NCBI GenBank assembly: GCA_013359235.1
Contig: JABWCE010000021.1
Location: forward strand, 1-39,428
Direction: 5' to 3'
Length of the DNA stretch: 39,428 nt
From: Bacteroidota bacterium
GTDB lineage: Bacteria; Bacteroidota; Bacteroidia; NS11-12g; UBA9320
Part shown: positions 1 to 9,613 of the stretch, piece by piece
How positions within the stretch are numbered: the first letter of the stretch is position 1
How the letters are laid out: every line of letters starts with the position of its first letter
Made by a program: the position numbers and the translations under genes
Notes under the pieces: generated by a model
Told to the model about the DNA's origin: nothing
The model's input: only the letters and a program-made list of their open reading frames with translations
The model's database searches: none

Positions 1-62
1 CGAACCTACTTTCCTTCCCGAAGGTTCGGGACGCGATACCTCTTTACCTTCATATTTCGCAA
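1..62 (-). pseudogene. tRNA-like remnant at the window edge
   Basis: Read on the minus strand, this stretch shares GGTATCGCG (D-arm region) and GTAGGTTCG (T-arm) with the intact tRNA-Pro 25 bases away, and the distance between these blocks is the same 22 nt. The middle, however, is a 7-bp palindrome with a 2-nt loop (TCCCGAA CC TTCGGGA) that cannot form a normal anticodon loop, and position 33 would not be U. The 5' part does not form a clear acceptor or D stem, and the 3' end lies outside the window. It may be a decayed tRNA-Pro copy or a chance resemblance. Confidence 0.25.
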
Positions 63-86
63 ACTATTTCAAATAACTTTATTTTG

Positions 87-160
87 TCGGGGTGGCAGGA
101 TTCGAACCTACGACCTCCTGCTCCCAAAGCAGGCGCGATACCGGGCTACGCTACACCCCG
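87..160 (-). tRNA. tRNA-Pro(TGG)
   Basis: A complete cloverleaf can be drawn on the minus strand. The acceptor stem is CGGGGTG/CACCCCG with discriminator A, the anticodon arm is CCTGC-TTTGGGA-GCAGG with anticodon TGG, and the T-arm contains GGTTCGAATCC. The 3' CCA is not encoded, so it must be added after transcription. It lies 4 nt downstream of tRNA-Ser on the same strand, so the two are probably cotranscribed. Confidence 0.97.
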
Positions 161-164
161 AAAG

Positions 165-251
165 CGGTGAGGGAGGGATTCGAACCCTCGGTACAGTTTC
201 CCGTACGGCAGTTTAGCAAACTGCTACTTTCGGCCTCTCAGTCACCTCACC
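165..251 (-). tRNA. tRNA-Ser(GCT)
   Basis: This is a class II tRNA on the minus strand. The acceptor stem is GGTGAGG/CCTCACC with discriminator G, and the anticodon arm is GCAGT-TTGCTAA-ACTGC with anticodon GCT, which reads AGC/AGU serine codons. It has the long variable arm typical of serine tRNAs (GTACGGGAAACTGTAC) and a GGGTTCGAATCCC T-arm. CCA is not encoded. It is the upstream member of the Ser-Pro pair. Confidence 0.97.
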
Positions 252-415
252 AATATTGTTTTTTTTTAAAGAACTTTTAGCTCTGAAAATCGAGCCGCAA
301 ATATAAATCAATTTTATTCGCATTTTAAAATAAATTTGAATGTAAAATTTTTCGGATAATTATTTTTTTATGAATAATATTTACTAATCTTGCTACACAA
401 ATATATAGATTTTAA

Positions 416-3091
416 ATGACAGGAAAAGCTCCATTATATCAAGTAATAGATATCAAAACTTATAGCTCTACAGAGTGGTTAGCCGAAAATAAAAAGAGGT
501 ATCGTTCTGTTTTTGAAGAGTCAGAAATTACATATATATATTGCGAATTTTCATTTTATAACTTAAAATTTAAAGAAAGCGACTGGAACCTAAATCTAAA
601 ACTATTGTGTGTAGATAACGAAAACAATGAAATAAGCAATTTGAATTGTGACCGCCTTGTATCGAGTGACGAAAATATTGTTTTTGTAAGAGAAGGATGG
701 GGAACTAAAAATCCTGGAGGTTTTTGGAAATCCGGAAATTTCAAATGGCAGGCTTTAGTAAATGATAAAATTGTAGCTGAAAGACCATTTTACATACAAA
801 ACTATGGAAAAGAAACAGAATATGGTGATAAATATCTTTTTCCTACAAGTATAAAATTTTATGAAGGACCTGATGCAAATATCAAAGTAAACGAACGAAA
901 GTATTACAAAATATTTAATGTAAATTTTACAAGATATGTTTGGATTGAATTAAACTGCTTAAACCTCGTAAAAGACTCTAATTACTGGACTTGCGAACTT
1001 ATTTTCAATTTCAGAACAAGTAATAACCTGCTTAAAGGTTCAATTACAAAATTATTTTTTGTATATCAGCAGGATAAAGAATTTTCGGTAACCGTAGGTT
1101 GGGGAAGCGATAAAGTAGGTACATGGGCTAAAGAAGATTATTACGTTGATATTTTATACATGGATAGGTTGATTTTAACAAAGAGTTTTAGTGTAGGTGA
1201 TGATTATGTTGAAGCAAAAGAATCAGAGTTTATTCTCCCTACCCCTTATAAAATTGAAGATTTTGAAAAAACTATTGAAGAATTAGAGTTTGACGAAGAC
1301 GACTTGCACGAAGATGATGATGAAAGTTTACACAAAATACATCAACCTTCTGACGAAACCATAGAAGTAGTGATGAAAGAACTCGAAGGGTTGATAGGTC
1401 TTTCAGAAATAAAAAACAAAATAAAAGAATACAGCCATTATCTCACTTTTATAGCACTTAGAAAAAATAAAGGACTACAAGAAAAAGAAGTAATAAATCT
1501 CAATGCTATTTTTAAGGGTAATCCGGGAACAGGAAAAACAACAATTGCAAGAAAATTAGGCAAAATATATCACAGTTTAGGTTTATTATCAAAAGGGCAT
1601 GTTTACGAAGTTGACCGTAGCGATCTTGTTGCAGAATTCATCGGTCAAACAGCCCCCAAAACCAAAGCAGCCTTAAAAAAAGCAAAAGGAGGAATATTGT
1701 TTATTGACGAGGCATACTCACTTGCCCGAAAAGATGACGACTCAAAAGATTTTGGCAAAGAAGCAATAGAAATGCTATTAAAAGAATTGTCAGACAATGA
1801 TGATATAGCAATAATTTGTGCAGGTTATCCTGCAGAAATGGACATTTTTCTCGAATCTAATCCAGGTTTAAAATCGAGATTTAATATGTTTTACGATTTT
1901 CCTGATTATGTACCTCAGGAATTACTTCAAATTGCACATTATGCTTCAGAAAAACGAGGTATAAAACTTAGCCAGCAGGCAAGTGAACTGCTATATAAAA
2001 AACTTGTAGAAGCATATCGTGAAAGAGATAAATTTTTCGGTAATGCCCGTTTGGTAAATAGCCTTATTGACGAATGCAAAATGAATCTCGGACTTAGAGT
2101 AATGAACACCCCATTCCCTGAAAAACTTACTCCCGATGAGCTTTCGTTAATATTACCTGAAGATATAGAAAAACTTTCGTTCAAGAAAAAACCAATTGCT
2201 GCCGATATTCCAATTGATGAAGATTTACTCAAAGAATCAGTGACAAAAATAAAGCGGATGATAGGGCTTGAAACAGTAAAAGAAGATATTGACGAGCTTA
2301 TAAAACTTGTAAGATTTTATAATGAAACGGGTCGAGATGTTCGTCAATCATTTTCGTTACATACAGTATTTACTGGCAATCCCGGAACAGGTAAAACTAC
2401 TGTGGCTAGAATTTTGGCTCAAATTTATAAAGCTCTTGGTATTTTAGAAAGAGGTCATTTGATAGAGTGCGACAGACAATCGCTTGTAGGTGGTTATGTA
2501 GGGCAAACAGCAATAAAAACAGCCGAAATTATTGACCGTGCAATGGGCGGAGTATTGTTTATAGACGAGGCTTATTCACTTACCGAAGGTGGCCAAAGCG
2601 ATTTTGGAAAAGAAGCAATTGAAATTCTTTTGAAAAGAATGGAAGACAAAAGAGGAGAATTTATTGTAATAGCTGCAGGTTATACTGAAAATATGAAGCG
2701 ATTTATTGAATCAAATCCCGGATTAAAGTCAAGATTTGACCGCACTTTCCATTTCGAAGACTTTAAAACAAACGAATTGTTTGAAATTGCAACAAATCAG
2801 CTTGCCGAAAATAATTTAATAGCCGATGAACCCGCAAAAGCCGAACTTATGAATATTTTAACCGAAATGTACAAAAGCCGTGATAAATATTTTGGAAACG
2901 GCAGGGCTGTAAGAAAATTTGTTGAAGAAGTTGTAAGGCATCAACATTTGCGAATGTCAGAAATACCAGCCGATAAACGCTCTGCCGAAATTATTTCATC
3001 ACTTACCCTTCAGGATTTAAAAAACATAAACCTCAAAGAAATAATTCAAAAAACTCAAAATACAGGCATAGGTTTCAGGCAAAAATCATAA
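416..3091 (+). CDS. Double AAA+ ATPase of the CbbX/SpoVK type with a unique N-terminal domain
   Basis: The 891-residue protein carries two AAA+ modules in tandem. The first has a P-loop GNPGTGKTT near residue 368, a Walker B ILFIDEAYS near 426 and an arginine-finger region NPGLKSRF near 482. The second has the same elements near 655, 713 and 767. This GxxGTGKT plus DEAYSL signature is that of the CbbX/SpoVK clade, whose members are ring-forming remodelling ATPases. Residues 1-270 do not match a family I recognise; they are rich in aromatic residues and predicted beta strand, and a D/E-rich linker (about 280-320) follows. No signal peptide is seen, so the protein is probably cytoplasmic. Both AAA modules keep their catalytic residues, so both should hydrolyse ATP. 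The gene is transcribed alone, and its client is unknown. Confidence 0.85.
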   Translation: MTGKAPLYQVIDIKTYSSTEWLAENKKRYRSVFEESEITYIYCEFSFYNLKFKESDWNLNLKLLCVDNENNEISNLNCDRLVSSDENIVFVREGWGTKNPGGFWKSGNFKWQALVNDKIVAERPFYIQNYGKETEYGDKYLFPTSIKFYEGPDANIKVNERKYYKIFNVNFTRYVWIELNCLNLVKDSNYWTCELIFNFRTSNNLLKGSITKLFFVYQQDKEFSVTVGWGSDKVGTWAKEDYYVDILYMDRLILTKSFSVGDDYVEAKESEFILPTPYKIEDFEKTIEELEFDEDDLHEDDDESLHKIHQPSDETIEVVMKELEGLIGLSEIKNKIKEYSHYLTFIALRKNKGLQEKEVINLNAIFKGNPGTGKTTIARKLGKIYHSLGLLSKGHVYEVDRSDLVAEFIGQTAPKTKAALKKAKGGILFIDEAYSLARKDDDSKDFGKEAIEMLLKELSDNDDIAIICAGYPAEMDIFLESNPGLKSRFNMFYDFPDYVPQELLQIAHYASEKRGIKLSQQASELLYKKLVEAYRERDKFFGNARLVNSLIDECKMNLGLRVMNTPFPEKLTPDELSLILPEDIEKLSFKKKPIAADIPIDEDLLKESVTKIKRMIGLETVKEDIDELIKLVRFYNETGRDVRQSFSLHTVFTGNPGTGKTTVARILAQIYKALGILERGHLIECDRQSLVGGYVGQTAIKTAEIIDRAMGGVLFIDEAYSLTEGGQSDFGKEAIEILLKRMEDKRGEFIVIAAGYTENMKRFIESNPGLKSRFDRTFHFEDFKTNELFEIATNQLAENNLIADEPAKAELMNILTEMYKSRDKYFGNGRAVRKFVEEVVRHQHLRMSEIPADKRSAEIISSLTLQDLKNINLKEIIQKTQNTGIGFRQKS

Positions 3092-3113
3092 AATTTATTT
3101 TGAAAAAATCGCC

Positions 3114-3145
3114 TTTGTCTATATAAAATAGTTATCTTATTTTCG
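3114..3145 (+). promoter_or_regulatory. Candidate Bacteroidota-type promoter of hppA
   Basis: TTTG at 3114-3117 is separated by 20 nt from TATTTTCG at 3138-3145, one mismatch from the TAnnTTTG -7 consensus of Bacteroidota sigma-A. The hppA start lies 33 nt downstream of the -7 box. Confidence 0.45.
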
Positions 3146-3178
3146 CGGTCTTAAAAAAATTTATATTCAAATCATAAA

Positions 3179-5620
3179 ATGAGTTCAATAGTTTATTTAG
3201 TCCCCTTATTAGGAATCGTTGGTTTAATTGTAATGTTAATTCAATCTTTATGGGTTACAAAACAAAATGCAGGAGAAGAAAAAATGCAGGAATTGGCTGG
3301 TTATATTGCCAAAGGAGCATTAGCTTTTCTCAAAGCCGAATGGAAAATTTTATCATACTTTGTAATTTTTGCAGCTATATTATTAGCATGGAGCGGTACT
3401 ATACACGAAGTTAACGGAAAAGAAATACACAGCCATCCAATAATAGCAATATCATTTATAATTGGAGCATTTTTTTCGGCTCTTGCCGGTTATTTAGGCA
3501 TGAGAATAGCAACAAAAGCAAATGTAAGAACTACACAAGCAGCTCGTACCAGTTTATCAAAAGCTTTACAGGTTTCTTTCAGAGGCGGTACAGTTATGGG
3601 GCTTGGCGTTGCGGGGCTTGCCGTATGCGGATTAGGAGGTTTATTTATACTTTTCTACAATATGTTTGTTCCGTCAGGTGCTGAAATGACAGGAAATGAA
3701 ATGAGAAAAGCTATTGAGGTTTTGGCAGGATTTTCGCTTGGAGCAGAGTCAATAGCACTATTTGCACGTGTTGGAGGAGGAATTTATACAAAAGCAGCCG
3801 ATGTTGGTGCTGACCTTGTTGGAAAAGTAGAAGCCGGAATTCCAGAAGACGATGTAAGAAACCCTGCAACAATAGCTGATAATGTTGGAGATAATGTAGG
3901 TGATGTGGCAGGAATGGGTGCTGATTTGTTTGGTTCTTATGTAGCTACAATTCTCGCTACAATGGTACTTGGCCAGGAAATTGATGCTTCAAATGATGCA
4001 TTTGGCGGTCTTTCACCTATATTATTACCAATGGTAATAGCTGGTTTTGGACTTATTTTTTCAATCATCGGTACTTTGTTTGTTAGAATTAAAAACGAAA
4101 ATTCAAGTGTTCAAAAAGCTTTGAACTTAGGAAACTGGAGTTCGATAATTTTTACAGCAATAGCTTCATATTTTATAGTTACTTATCTTTTACCATCTCA
4201 AATTGAACACAGAGGGGTAAGTTTTACATCATTAAATGTTTTTTATTCAATAATCTTAGGCTTAGTGGTAGGAACTTTAATGAGTATGATTACCGAATAT
4301 TATACATCAATGGGCAAAAGACCTGTAAAAAGCATAGTGAAACAATCGGGCACAGGTCATGCCACAAACATAATAGGTGGGCTTGCAATAGGAATGGAAA
4401 GTACAGCATTGCCAATAATTGTATTAGGAGCCGGCATAATGGGAAGTTATGCACTTGCCGGGCTTTACGGAGTTGCAATTGCAGCAGCAGGAATGATGGC
4501 TACTACGGCTATGCAACTTGCCATTGATGCATTTGGTCCAATAGCCGATAATGCAGGGGGTATTGCCGAAATGAGCCAATTGCCCGAAGAGGTTCGTCAT
4601 CGTACTGATAATCTTGATGCAGTAGGTAATACAACCGCAGCTACAGGAAAAGGTTTTGCAATTGCCTCGGCAGCACTTACATCACTTGCACTTTTTGCAG
4701 CATTTGTTGGAGTTGCAGGTATCGAAAGTATTGATATTTTTAAGGCAAATGTTCTTGCAGGATTGTTTGTAGGCGGAATGATTCCATTTATATTTTCATC
4801 TTTGGCAATTTCGGCAGTGGGCAAAGCAGCAATGGACATGGTAAACGAAGTAAGACGCCAATTCAAAGAAATACCTGGCATTATGGAGTACAAAGCAAAA
4901 CCAGAGTACGAAAAATGTGTTGCAATTTCTACAAAAGCTTCAATTCGCGAAATGATAGCACCAGGAGCTATTGCCCTTTTAACTCCTGTAATAATTGGAT
5001 TTTTGTTTGGTCCTGAAGTATTAGGTGGTTTGTTGGCAGGTGTTACAGTTTCGGGGGTGCTTATGGGATTATTTCAAAGCAATGCCGGTGGTGCTTGGGA
5101 TAATGCAAAAAAATCATTCGAAAAAGGAGTAGAGATAAACGGAGAAAAATATTTTAAAAAATCTGAGCCTCACAAAGCTTCAGTTACAGGCGATACAGTT
5201 GGTGACCCATTCAAAGACACTTCTGGTCCATCAATGAATATCCTTATAAAACTTATGAGTATTGTTTCTTTAATTATTGCTCCTTATATATCAGGTATAG
5301 GAAATTCGGGTGATATAGACTCATGTAATTCAAAAGAAAAATGCCCGATGCACGCCGCTTGCACCGATAATTCTTCATGCGACGAAGAAAGCGATTGCGA
5401 TATGAGCAGTTGCGATTCTACAATGTGTGCCGATAAAGAAAATTGCGAAAAAGCTTGTTGCAAATCAAAAACCGATAATAAATGCGATATGCAAGATTGC
5501 TCAAAAATGACCAAAGAAGAATGTGCAGCAATGTGCGATAAAAAAGGTTGTTCGCCCGAGCAAAAAGCAGAATGTATGAAACATTATGACAAAGACGGTA
5601 AATACATCGGCAAGCAATAA
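3179..5620 (+). CDS. hppA: K+-dependent membrane-bound ion-pumping pyrophosphatase with a Cys-rich C-terminal tail
   Basis: The protein couples PPi hydrolysis to cation transport across the inner membrane. It shows the family hallmarks: about 16 hydrophobic helices, the pyrophosphate-binding run [18 protein letters not shown] near residue 197, and the [16 protein letters not shown] motif. The stretch [10 protein letters not shown] places Ala487 where K+-independent enzymes have Lys, so K+ dependence is expected. The usual helix-6 glutamate after GADLF is replaced by Gly. A glutamate is present instead in helix 5 (Glu190 in LGAESIALF), the arrangement I recall for K+-dependent proton-pumping enzymes such as that of Flavobacterium. 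H+ transport is therefore more likely than Na+ transport, but this is inference. Residues from about 712 to 813 form a hydrophilic tail with 16 cysteines and many D/E/K residues, which is not part of the usual family fold. The gene appears to head a short run with the next two genes. Confidence 0.96.
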   Translation: MSSIVYLVPLLGIVGLIVMLIQSLWVTKQNAGEEKMQELAGYIAKGALAFLKAEWKILSYFVIFAAILLAWSGTIHEVNGKEIHSHPIIAISFIIGAFFSALAGYLGMRIATKANVRTTQAARTSLSKALQVSFRGGTVMGLGVAGLAVCGLGGLFILFYNMFVPSGAEMTGNEMRKAIEVLAGFSLGAESIALFARVGGGIYTKAADVGADLVGKVEAGIPEDDVRNPATIADNVGDNVGDVAGMGADLFGSYVATILATMVLGQEIDASNDAFGGLSPILLPMVIAGFGLIFSIIGTLFVRIKNENSSVQKALNLGNWSSIIFTAIASYFIVTYLLPSQIEHRGVSFTSLNVFYSIILGLVVGTLMSMITEYYTSMGKRPVKSIVKQSGTGHATNIIGGLAIGMESTALPIIVLGAGIMGSYALAGLYGVAIAAAGMMATTAMQLAIDAFGPIADNAGGIAEMSQLPEEVRHRTDNLDAVGNTTAATGKGFAIASAALTSLALFAAFVGVAGIESIDIFKANVLAGLFVGGMIPFIFSSLAISAVGKAAMDMVNEVRRQFKEIPGIMEYKAKPEYEKCVAISTKASIREMIAPGAIALLTPVIIGFLFGPEVLGGLLAGVTVSGVLMGLFQSNAGGAWDNAKKSFEKGVEINGEKYFKKSEPHKASVTGDTVGDPFKDTSGPSMNILIKLMSIVSLIIAPYISGIGNSGDIDSCNSKEKCPMHAACTDNSSCDEESDCDMSSCDSTMCADKENCEKACCKSKTDNKCDMQDCSKMTKEECAAMCDKKGCSPEQKAECMKHYDKDGKYIGKQ

Positions 5621-5637
5621 AAACAATAAAATTTTAA

Positions 5638-6444
5638 ATGCAAATTGTATATAAATTCAGAGTTTCATTTGAAGAACATGATGACGTTGTAAGATTTATT
5701 GAAATTGATTCAACCTCAAGTTTTCTTGAATTACACAAAATTATACAAGAATCAATTGGTTTTGATGCTTCAAAACAGTACAATTTTTACACGTCTGATG
5801 ATATTTGGAGAACCGAAAAAAAAATTTGTGGAACCGAAACCGAAGGAAATGAACCTGCCAAAATTACGATTAACAAATATATAAATAGTCCTAATCAAAA
5901 GTTTATTTATGAGTTTGACCCCGAATTAGACTGGGTGTTTTATATAGAACTTATAAAAATTCAAAAAGCTGAATATGGCAAAAAATATCCTTTGATTTCG
6001 AGAAAAGAAGGCGATGCTCCAAAACAATACAAACTTAAAGGAAAAGAACCAGGAGCAACGGCTAAAAATGAATATGATAAAATGGCCGAAATGCTCATAG
6101 CAAGCCGTATGCTCGAAAATATCGAAAAAAAAACTATCGAAAATACTGAAGAATTAGATTTGGATGAAATAGAAGATGAGGACATAGAAATAGATTTAGA
6201 CGAAAGCGCATTTGAAGAAAAAGATGATAAAATATCAAAAATATCTGAACCAAATTTAGATTTTAGCAACAGTCTAAAATTTGATGAACAAGATATGAAG
6301 ATTGATGAAGAAGACCTAAGTTTTCTTGATGATGATTTTGATGAAAACAATGATGAAAATGAGGATGAAAGCGATGAAGACGAATTTGGTAACGACTACA
6401 AAAATAATAAAAACAATTACGATGATAATTATGACGATTATTAA
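5638..6444 (+). CDS. pRiA4b ORF-3-like protein with an acidic C-terminal tail
   Basis: Residues 1 to about 150 resemble the plasmid pRiA4b ORF-3 family: YKFRVSFEE at the start, a central FYTSDDIW segment, and a later FIYEFDPELDWVFYIEL beta-strand region. The biochemical role of that family is not established. From about residue 170 to the end the protein is very rich in Asp, Glu and Asn, probably disordered, and ends in DDNYDDY. The gene starts 17 nt after hppA and ends 6 nt before miaA, so the three probably share a transcript. No membrane segment or signal peptide is present. Confidence 0.7.
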   Translation: MQIVYKFRVSFEEHDDVVRFIEIDSTSSFLELHKIIQESIGFDASKQYNFYTSDDIWRTEKKICGTETEGNEPAKITINKYINSPNQKFIYEFDPELDWVFYIELIKIQKAEYGKKYPLISRKEGDAPKQYKLKGKEPGATAKNEYDKMAEMLIASRMLENIEKKTIENTEELDLDEIEDEDIEIDLDESAFEEKDDKISKISEPNLDFSNSLKFDEQDMKIDEEDLSFLDDDFDENNDENEDESDEDEFGNDYKNNKNNYDDNYDDY

Positions 6445-6450
6445 AAAAAA

Positions 6451-7359
6451 ATGTATAATGGCAAAACTCCGGTCTTAATTGTTGTTGGAGGCGCTACAGC
6501 ATCTGGCAAAACAGCCTTAGCTATTGAATATGCAAAATACTTTAACACAGAAATTATATCTTTTGATAGTCGTCAGGTTTATAAAGAGCTAAATATTGGT
6601 GTGGCTAAACCTACCGATGAGCAATTAAACTTAGTAAAACATCATTTTATAAACCATTGTTCGGTTTTTGATGAGTTTAATGCCGGAATTTTTGAAACAA
6701 AAGCACTTGCTATACTTAACAAACTTTATAAAAAACACAAAGTTGTAATTGCAGTAGGTGGTACAGGTTTATATATCAAAACTCTTTGCAATGGGCTTGA
6801 CAAACTACCTTTGGCAGATTATGAACTCCGAAAAAAACTAAAAAATGAATTAGAATTGTATGGAGTTGAACACATTTATCAAATCTTACAAAAAGCCGAC
6901 CCACTTGGTTACAAACAAATTGACAGCAAAAATCCGCACCGTATTATTAGAGCTATTGAACTTGTAAAAAACACTGGAAAATCACTTTCAGAAATTAAAA
7001 CCAGTGTAAAAAACAAAAGAAATTTTAAAATTCTTAATGTAACAATAGATATTGCCCGTGAAAAACTTTATGAAAATATAAATCAACGTACTGAAATTAT
7101 GATTGCCCAAGGACTTGAACAAGAATGTAGAAATTTATACCACTTAAAAAATCTCAAAGCCTTGCAAACAGTGGGATATACCGAAATATTTGAATATTTT
7201 GATGGGAAGTACAATTTGAGTCAAGCTATTGAAAAAATAAAACAACACACACGCAACTACGCCAAACGGCAAATAACATGGTTCAAAAACCAGCAAGACA
7301 ATATCAGCCATATTGATTTTGATGTTGAAAAACTTAAAAATCACATTACTGCCGATTAG
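6451..7359 (+). CDS. miaA: tRNA dimethylallyltransferase
   Basis: This enzyme transfers the dimethylallyl group of DMAPP to N6 of A37 in tRNAs that read codons starting with U. The 302 residues match the family length. Visible motifs are the P-loop GGATASGKT (residues 13-21), DSRQVYKELNIG with the catalytic Asp39, GGTGLYIK near residue 103, and the tRNA-binding run KNPHRIIRAIEL near 160. GYTEIFEYFDG and the basic ARRQ-like KRQITWFK segment are at the C-terminal end. The start codon is 6 nt after the preceding gene. Its stop codon overlaps the stop of the convergent cyclase gene by 3 nt, with no room for a classical terminator. Confidence 0.96.
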   Translation: MYNGKTPVLIVVGGATASGKTALAIEYAKYFNTEIISFDSRQVYKELNIGVAKPTDEQLNLVKHHFINHCSVFDEFNAGIFETKALAILNKLYKKHKVVIAVGGTGLYIKTLCNGLDKLPLADYELRKKLKNELELYGVEHIYQILQKADPLGYKQIDSKNPHRIIRAIELVKNTGKSLSEIKTSVKNKRNFKILNVTIDIAREKLYENINQRTEIMIAQGLEQECRNLYHLKNLKALQTVGYTEIFEYFDGKYNLSQAIEKIKQHTRNYAKRQITWFKNQQDNISHIDFDVEKLKNHITAD

Positions 7360-9167
7360 AAATAATCAACAAAATACATTGATACTGGTGCTTTGTTTTT
7401 AATTGGGACAACACCTCTGCAAGTGCAATTAAAATCTTCTTTTATCAATGCAAAAGTTGATTCAGAAATATTAATAAAACCAGGCTCAGAGTTTTGTTCC
7501 ATTCTTGCAGCTACATTCACTGCATCGCCCCATACATCATACGAATATTTTTTTTCACCCACTACCCCACTCACTACATTTCCTGTATGAATTCCTATTC
7601 TGAACGAAAAAGCCTGATTGTATTTTCCAATCATAGTTTTTTCTATTGATTTGGTAAATTTAAAAATATCTATTGCAGACTTTACACAATTTATTGCTGA
7701 TATATGCGGTTGCGAATTCAAGCCTGATACACACATATATGCATCTCCAATGGTTTTTATTTTCTCAATTCCGTATTTATGCATTATTCTGTCAAATTCT
7801 TTAAAGTAAATATGTAGTATTTCTACAACTTCTTCGGCAGAAAGCTGTTCGGCTATAGAACTGAAATTTTTCACATCACAAAACATAATAGTAACGCCCT
7901 TATGTATTTTTGACAATGATTTACCATGCTTTTTTAGCTCATTTACTGTTTCTAAAGGCAAAATATTTAATAAAAGATTTTCCGAAATTTTCTTCTGTTT
8001 TTTCAGCCCCCTATATGAAAATACTATTATTACCCCAACTAAAAACATAATTAATAACATTGCAAAAAGTAATGATTGATTGCGGTTTTTGTTTTTTATT
8101 TCTATTTCATGTTCTAATTTTTGTTTGTGCTGTTCCAATTTTAATTGGTTTTGTTCCTTTTCAAATTTATACTCTGCATTTGCAATGCTTATTTGTGAAA
8201 TAAAATCTTTGTTTTCAATTGAATCTTTTGTATTTTGATATTTAATATAAAAATTCATGCTGTTTTTAAAATCTTTCATCTGATTATAAATTTTATAAAT
8301 AATATCAAATGCTTTTAATTTTGGATTTAAATTAGTTGATTTTTCAGCATATTCAACTGCTTTTTGGGCAAATTCAAGTGCTAATTGAATTTTATTTTCA
8401 TTCAAATATATTTCGGCAAGTGATGAATTAATTAACGATACAGGTACATACTCCTTTTGTTGCAAATAAATGCCCTCAAGTGTATTGTATATTTTTATTG
8501 CTGTATCAGTATTTCCTGTATTTTTATTATAGTCTGCTATCCCAAGCAAACATTCATTAATACCTGTCAAATCACCTATTTTCTTTTTTAAAATATAAGA
8601 CGAATCGAGGTATGATATCGCCAATTTATATTGCTTAAGGTAGTTGTACGAAATACCAATTAAGTATTGTTGAGTTGAAATTCTACTTTGGTTATTTAGT
8701 TTTTTACTTAATTGTAATGAACCTTTGAAGTATTCAATTGCGTTTTTCCAGTTGTTTTGCGAAAAATATACTAATCCAATACCCATTTTTGCTTTTGAAA
8801 TACCTAAATCATCACCGATTTTCTCTGCTTTCTTTATTGAAATATAATAGTATTCAATTGCTACGTTTGGCTTTGATTGTAAAGTGTAACAGTTTCCGAG
8901 ATAAAAACTACTTACGATATAGCTCTTGTTGAAATTATTTTTTTGAGATAATTTAAAAATCTCTTGCAATAAGTTAATAGTTTTAAAAACTGAATCTTCT
9001 TTGTTTAAATAAAATTTCTTAACTAATTGTAGTCCCGAGTTTACTTTTAAAGAATCATTTTTTGAATTTTTCCAATTGGAGTAAAGGTTTTCAAAAGTTT
9101 GCGATTTTGCTGTTTTAAAAAGAAAAACAGTAAATATTAAAATAAATACTTTGGTTTTATAATTCAT
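7356..9167 (-). CDS. TPR-containing, membrane-anchored adenylate cyclase (class III)
   Basis: The 603-residue protein starts with a signal peptide (KVFILIFTVFLFKTAKSQ). About 300 residues of tetratricopeptide repeats follow (motifs such as AIEYYYISIKKAEKIGD and AIEYFKGSLQLSKKL), then a coiled coil, a transmembrane helix near 366-386 and a class III cyclase domain (about 424-603). The metal-binding Asp431 (FCDVKNF) and Asp475 (IGDAYM) are present. Lys471 and Asp544 (YDVWG) are the residues that select ATP over GTP, and Asn551/Arg555 complete the active site. So it should make cAMP in the cytoplasm, with the TPR sensor in the periplasm. The TPR ligand and the downstream cAMP receptor are not visible here. 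Confidence 0.9.
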   Translation of the reverse strand: MNYKTKVFILIFTVFLFKTAKSQTFENLYSNWKNSKNDSLKVNSGLQLVKKFYLNKEDSVFKTINLLQEIFKLSQKNNFNKSYIVSSFYLGNCYTLQSKPNVAIEYYYISIKKAEKIGDDLGISKAKMGIGLVYFSQNNWKNAIEYFKGSLQLSKKLNNQSRISTQQYLIGISYNYLKQYKLAISYLDSSYILKKKIGDLTGINECLLGIADYNKNTGNTDTAIKIYNTLEGIYLQQKEYVPVSLINSSLAEIYLNENKIQLALEFAQKAVEYAEKSTNLNPKLKAFDIIYKIYNQMKDFKNSMNFYIKYQNTKDSIENKDFISQISIANAEYKFEKEQNQLKLEQHKQKLEHEIEIKNKNRNQSLLFAMLLIMFLVGVIIVFSYRGLKKQKKISENLLLNILPLETVNELKKHGKSLSKIHKGVTIMFCDVKNFSSIAEQLSAEEVVEILHIYFKEFDRIMHKYGIEKIKTIGDAYMCVSGLNSQPHISAINCVKSAIDIFKFTKSIEKTMIGKYNQAFSFRIGIHTGNVVSGVVGEKKYSYDVWGDAVNVAARMEQNSEPGFINISESTFALIKEDFNCTCRGVVPIKNKAPVSMYFVDYF

Positions 9168-9250
9168 GCAAAACTTTCGGTAATAAAAGTCCGAAAGTAA
9201 TTTTTTTTTGAATAAAAAATAAAATTTAATTCATCAGGTAAAAAAATAAA

Positions 9251-9592
9251 TTAAACTGCAAAGCTTTCACCACAACCGCAAGTTCTGCTTGCATTAGGGT
9301 TTATAAAAGAAAAACCTTTGCCGTTCAACCCATCGGTAAAATCAAGCTGTGTGCCGGCTAAATATAGAAAACTTTTGAGGTCGCAAATAATTTTTACTCC
9401 TTCGTTTTCAAAAATCTGGTCGCCTTGTTTCAATTCATCATCAAAATCAAGATTGTAACTTAACCCGCTGCATCCACCACCTTTAACTGATACTCTTAAA
9501 AAATGCTTTTCGGTAAGTTTACCTTCGTTTATCAGCGATTTGATTTTGTCGGCTGCACGTTGTGTTACGCTTATGTTTCCTGTATCTGTCAT
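9251..9592 (-). CDS. iscA: A-type iron-sulfur carrier protein (IscA/HesB family)
   Basis: A-type carriers accept Fe-S clusters from the IscU scaffold and pass them to apo-proteins. The 113-residue protein keeps all three cluster-binding cysteines: Cys41 in GGGCSGLSY, and Cys105 and Cys107 in RTCGCGESF. It is the last gene of iscS-iscU-iscA, 21 nt after iscU. The name could equally be ErpA or SufA, since sequence alone separates these poorly; the operon context favours IscA. Confidence 0.93.
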   Translation of the reverse strand: MTDTGNISVTQRAADKIKSLINEGKLTEKHFLRVSVKGGGCSGLSYNLDFDDELKQGDQIFENEGVKIICDLKSFLYLAGTQLDFTDGLNGKGFSFINPNASRTCGCGESFAV

Positions 9593-9613
9593 TTTTCAAA
9601 GATATTTAAAATA

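Noticed and set aside
92-280. Plus-strand open frame of 62 codons
   Set aside because: It runs over both tRNA genes on the opposite strand and has no coding character.
5284-5514. Antisense frame over the hppA tail
   Set aside because: It is a shadow of the cysteine-rich coding sequence and has no start context or homology I recognise.
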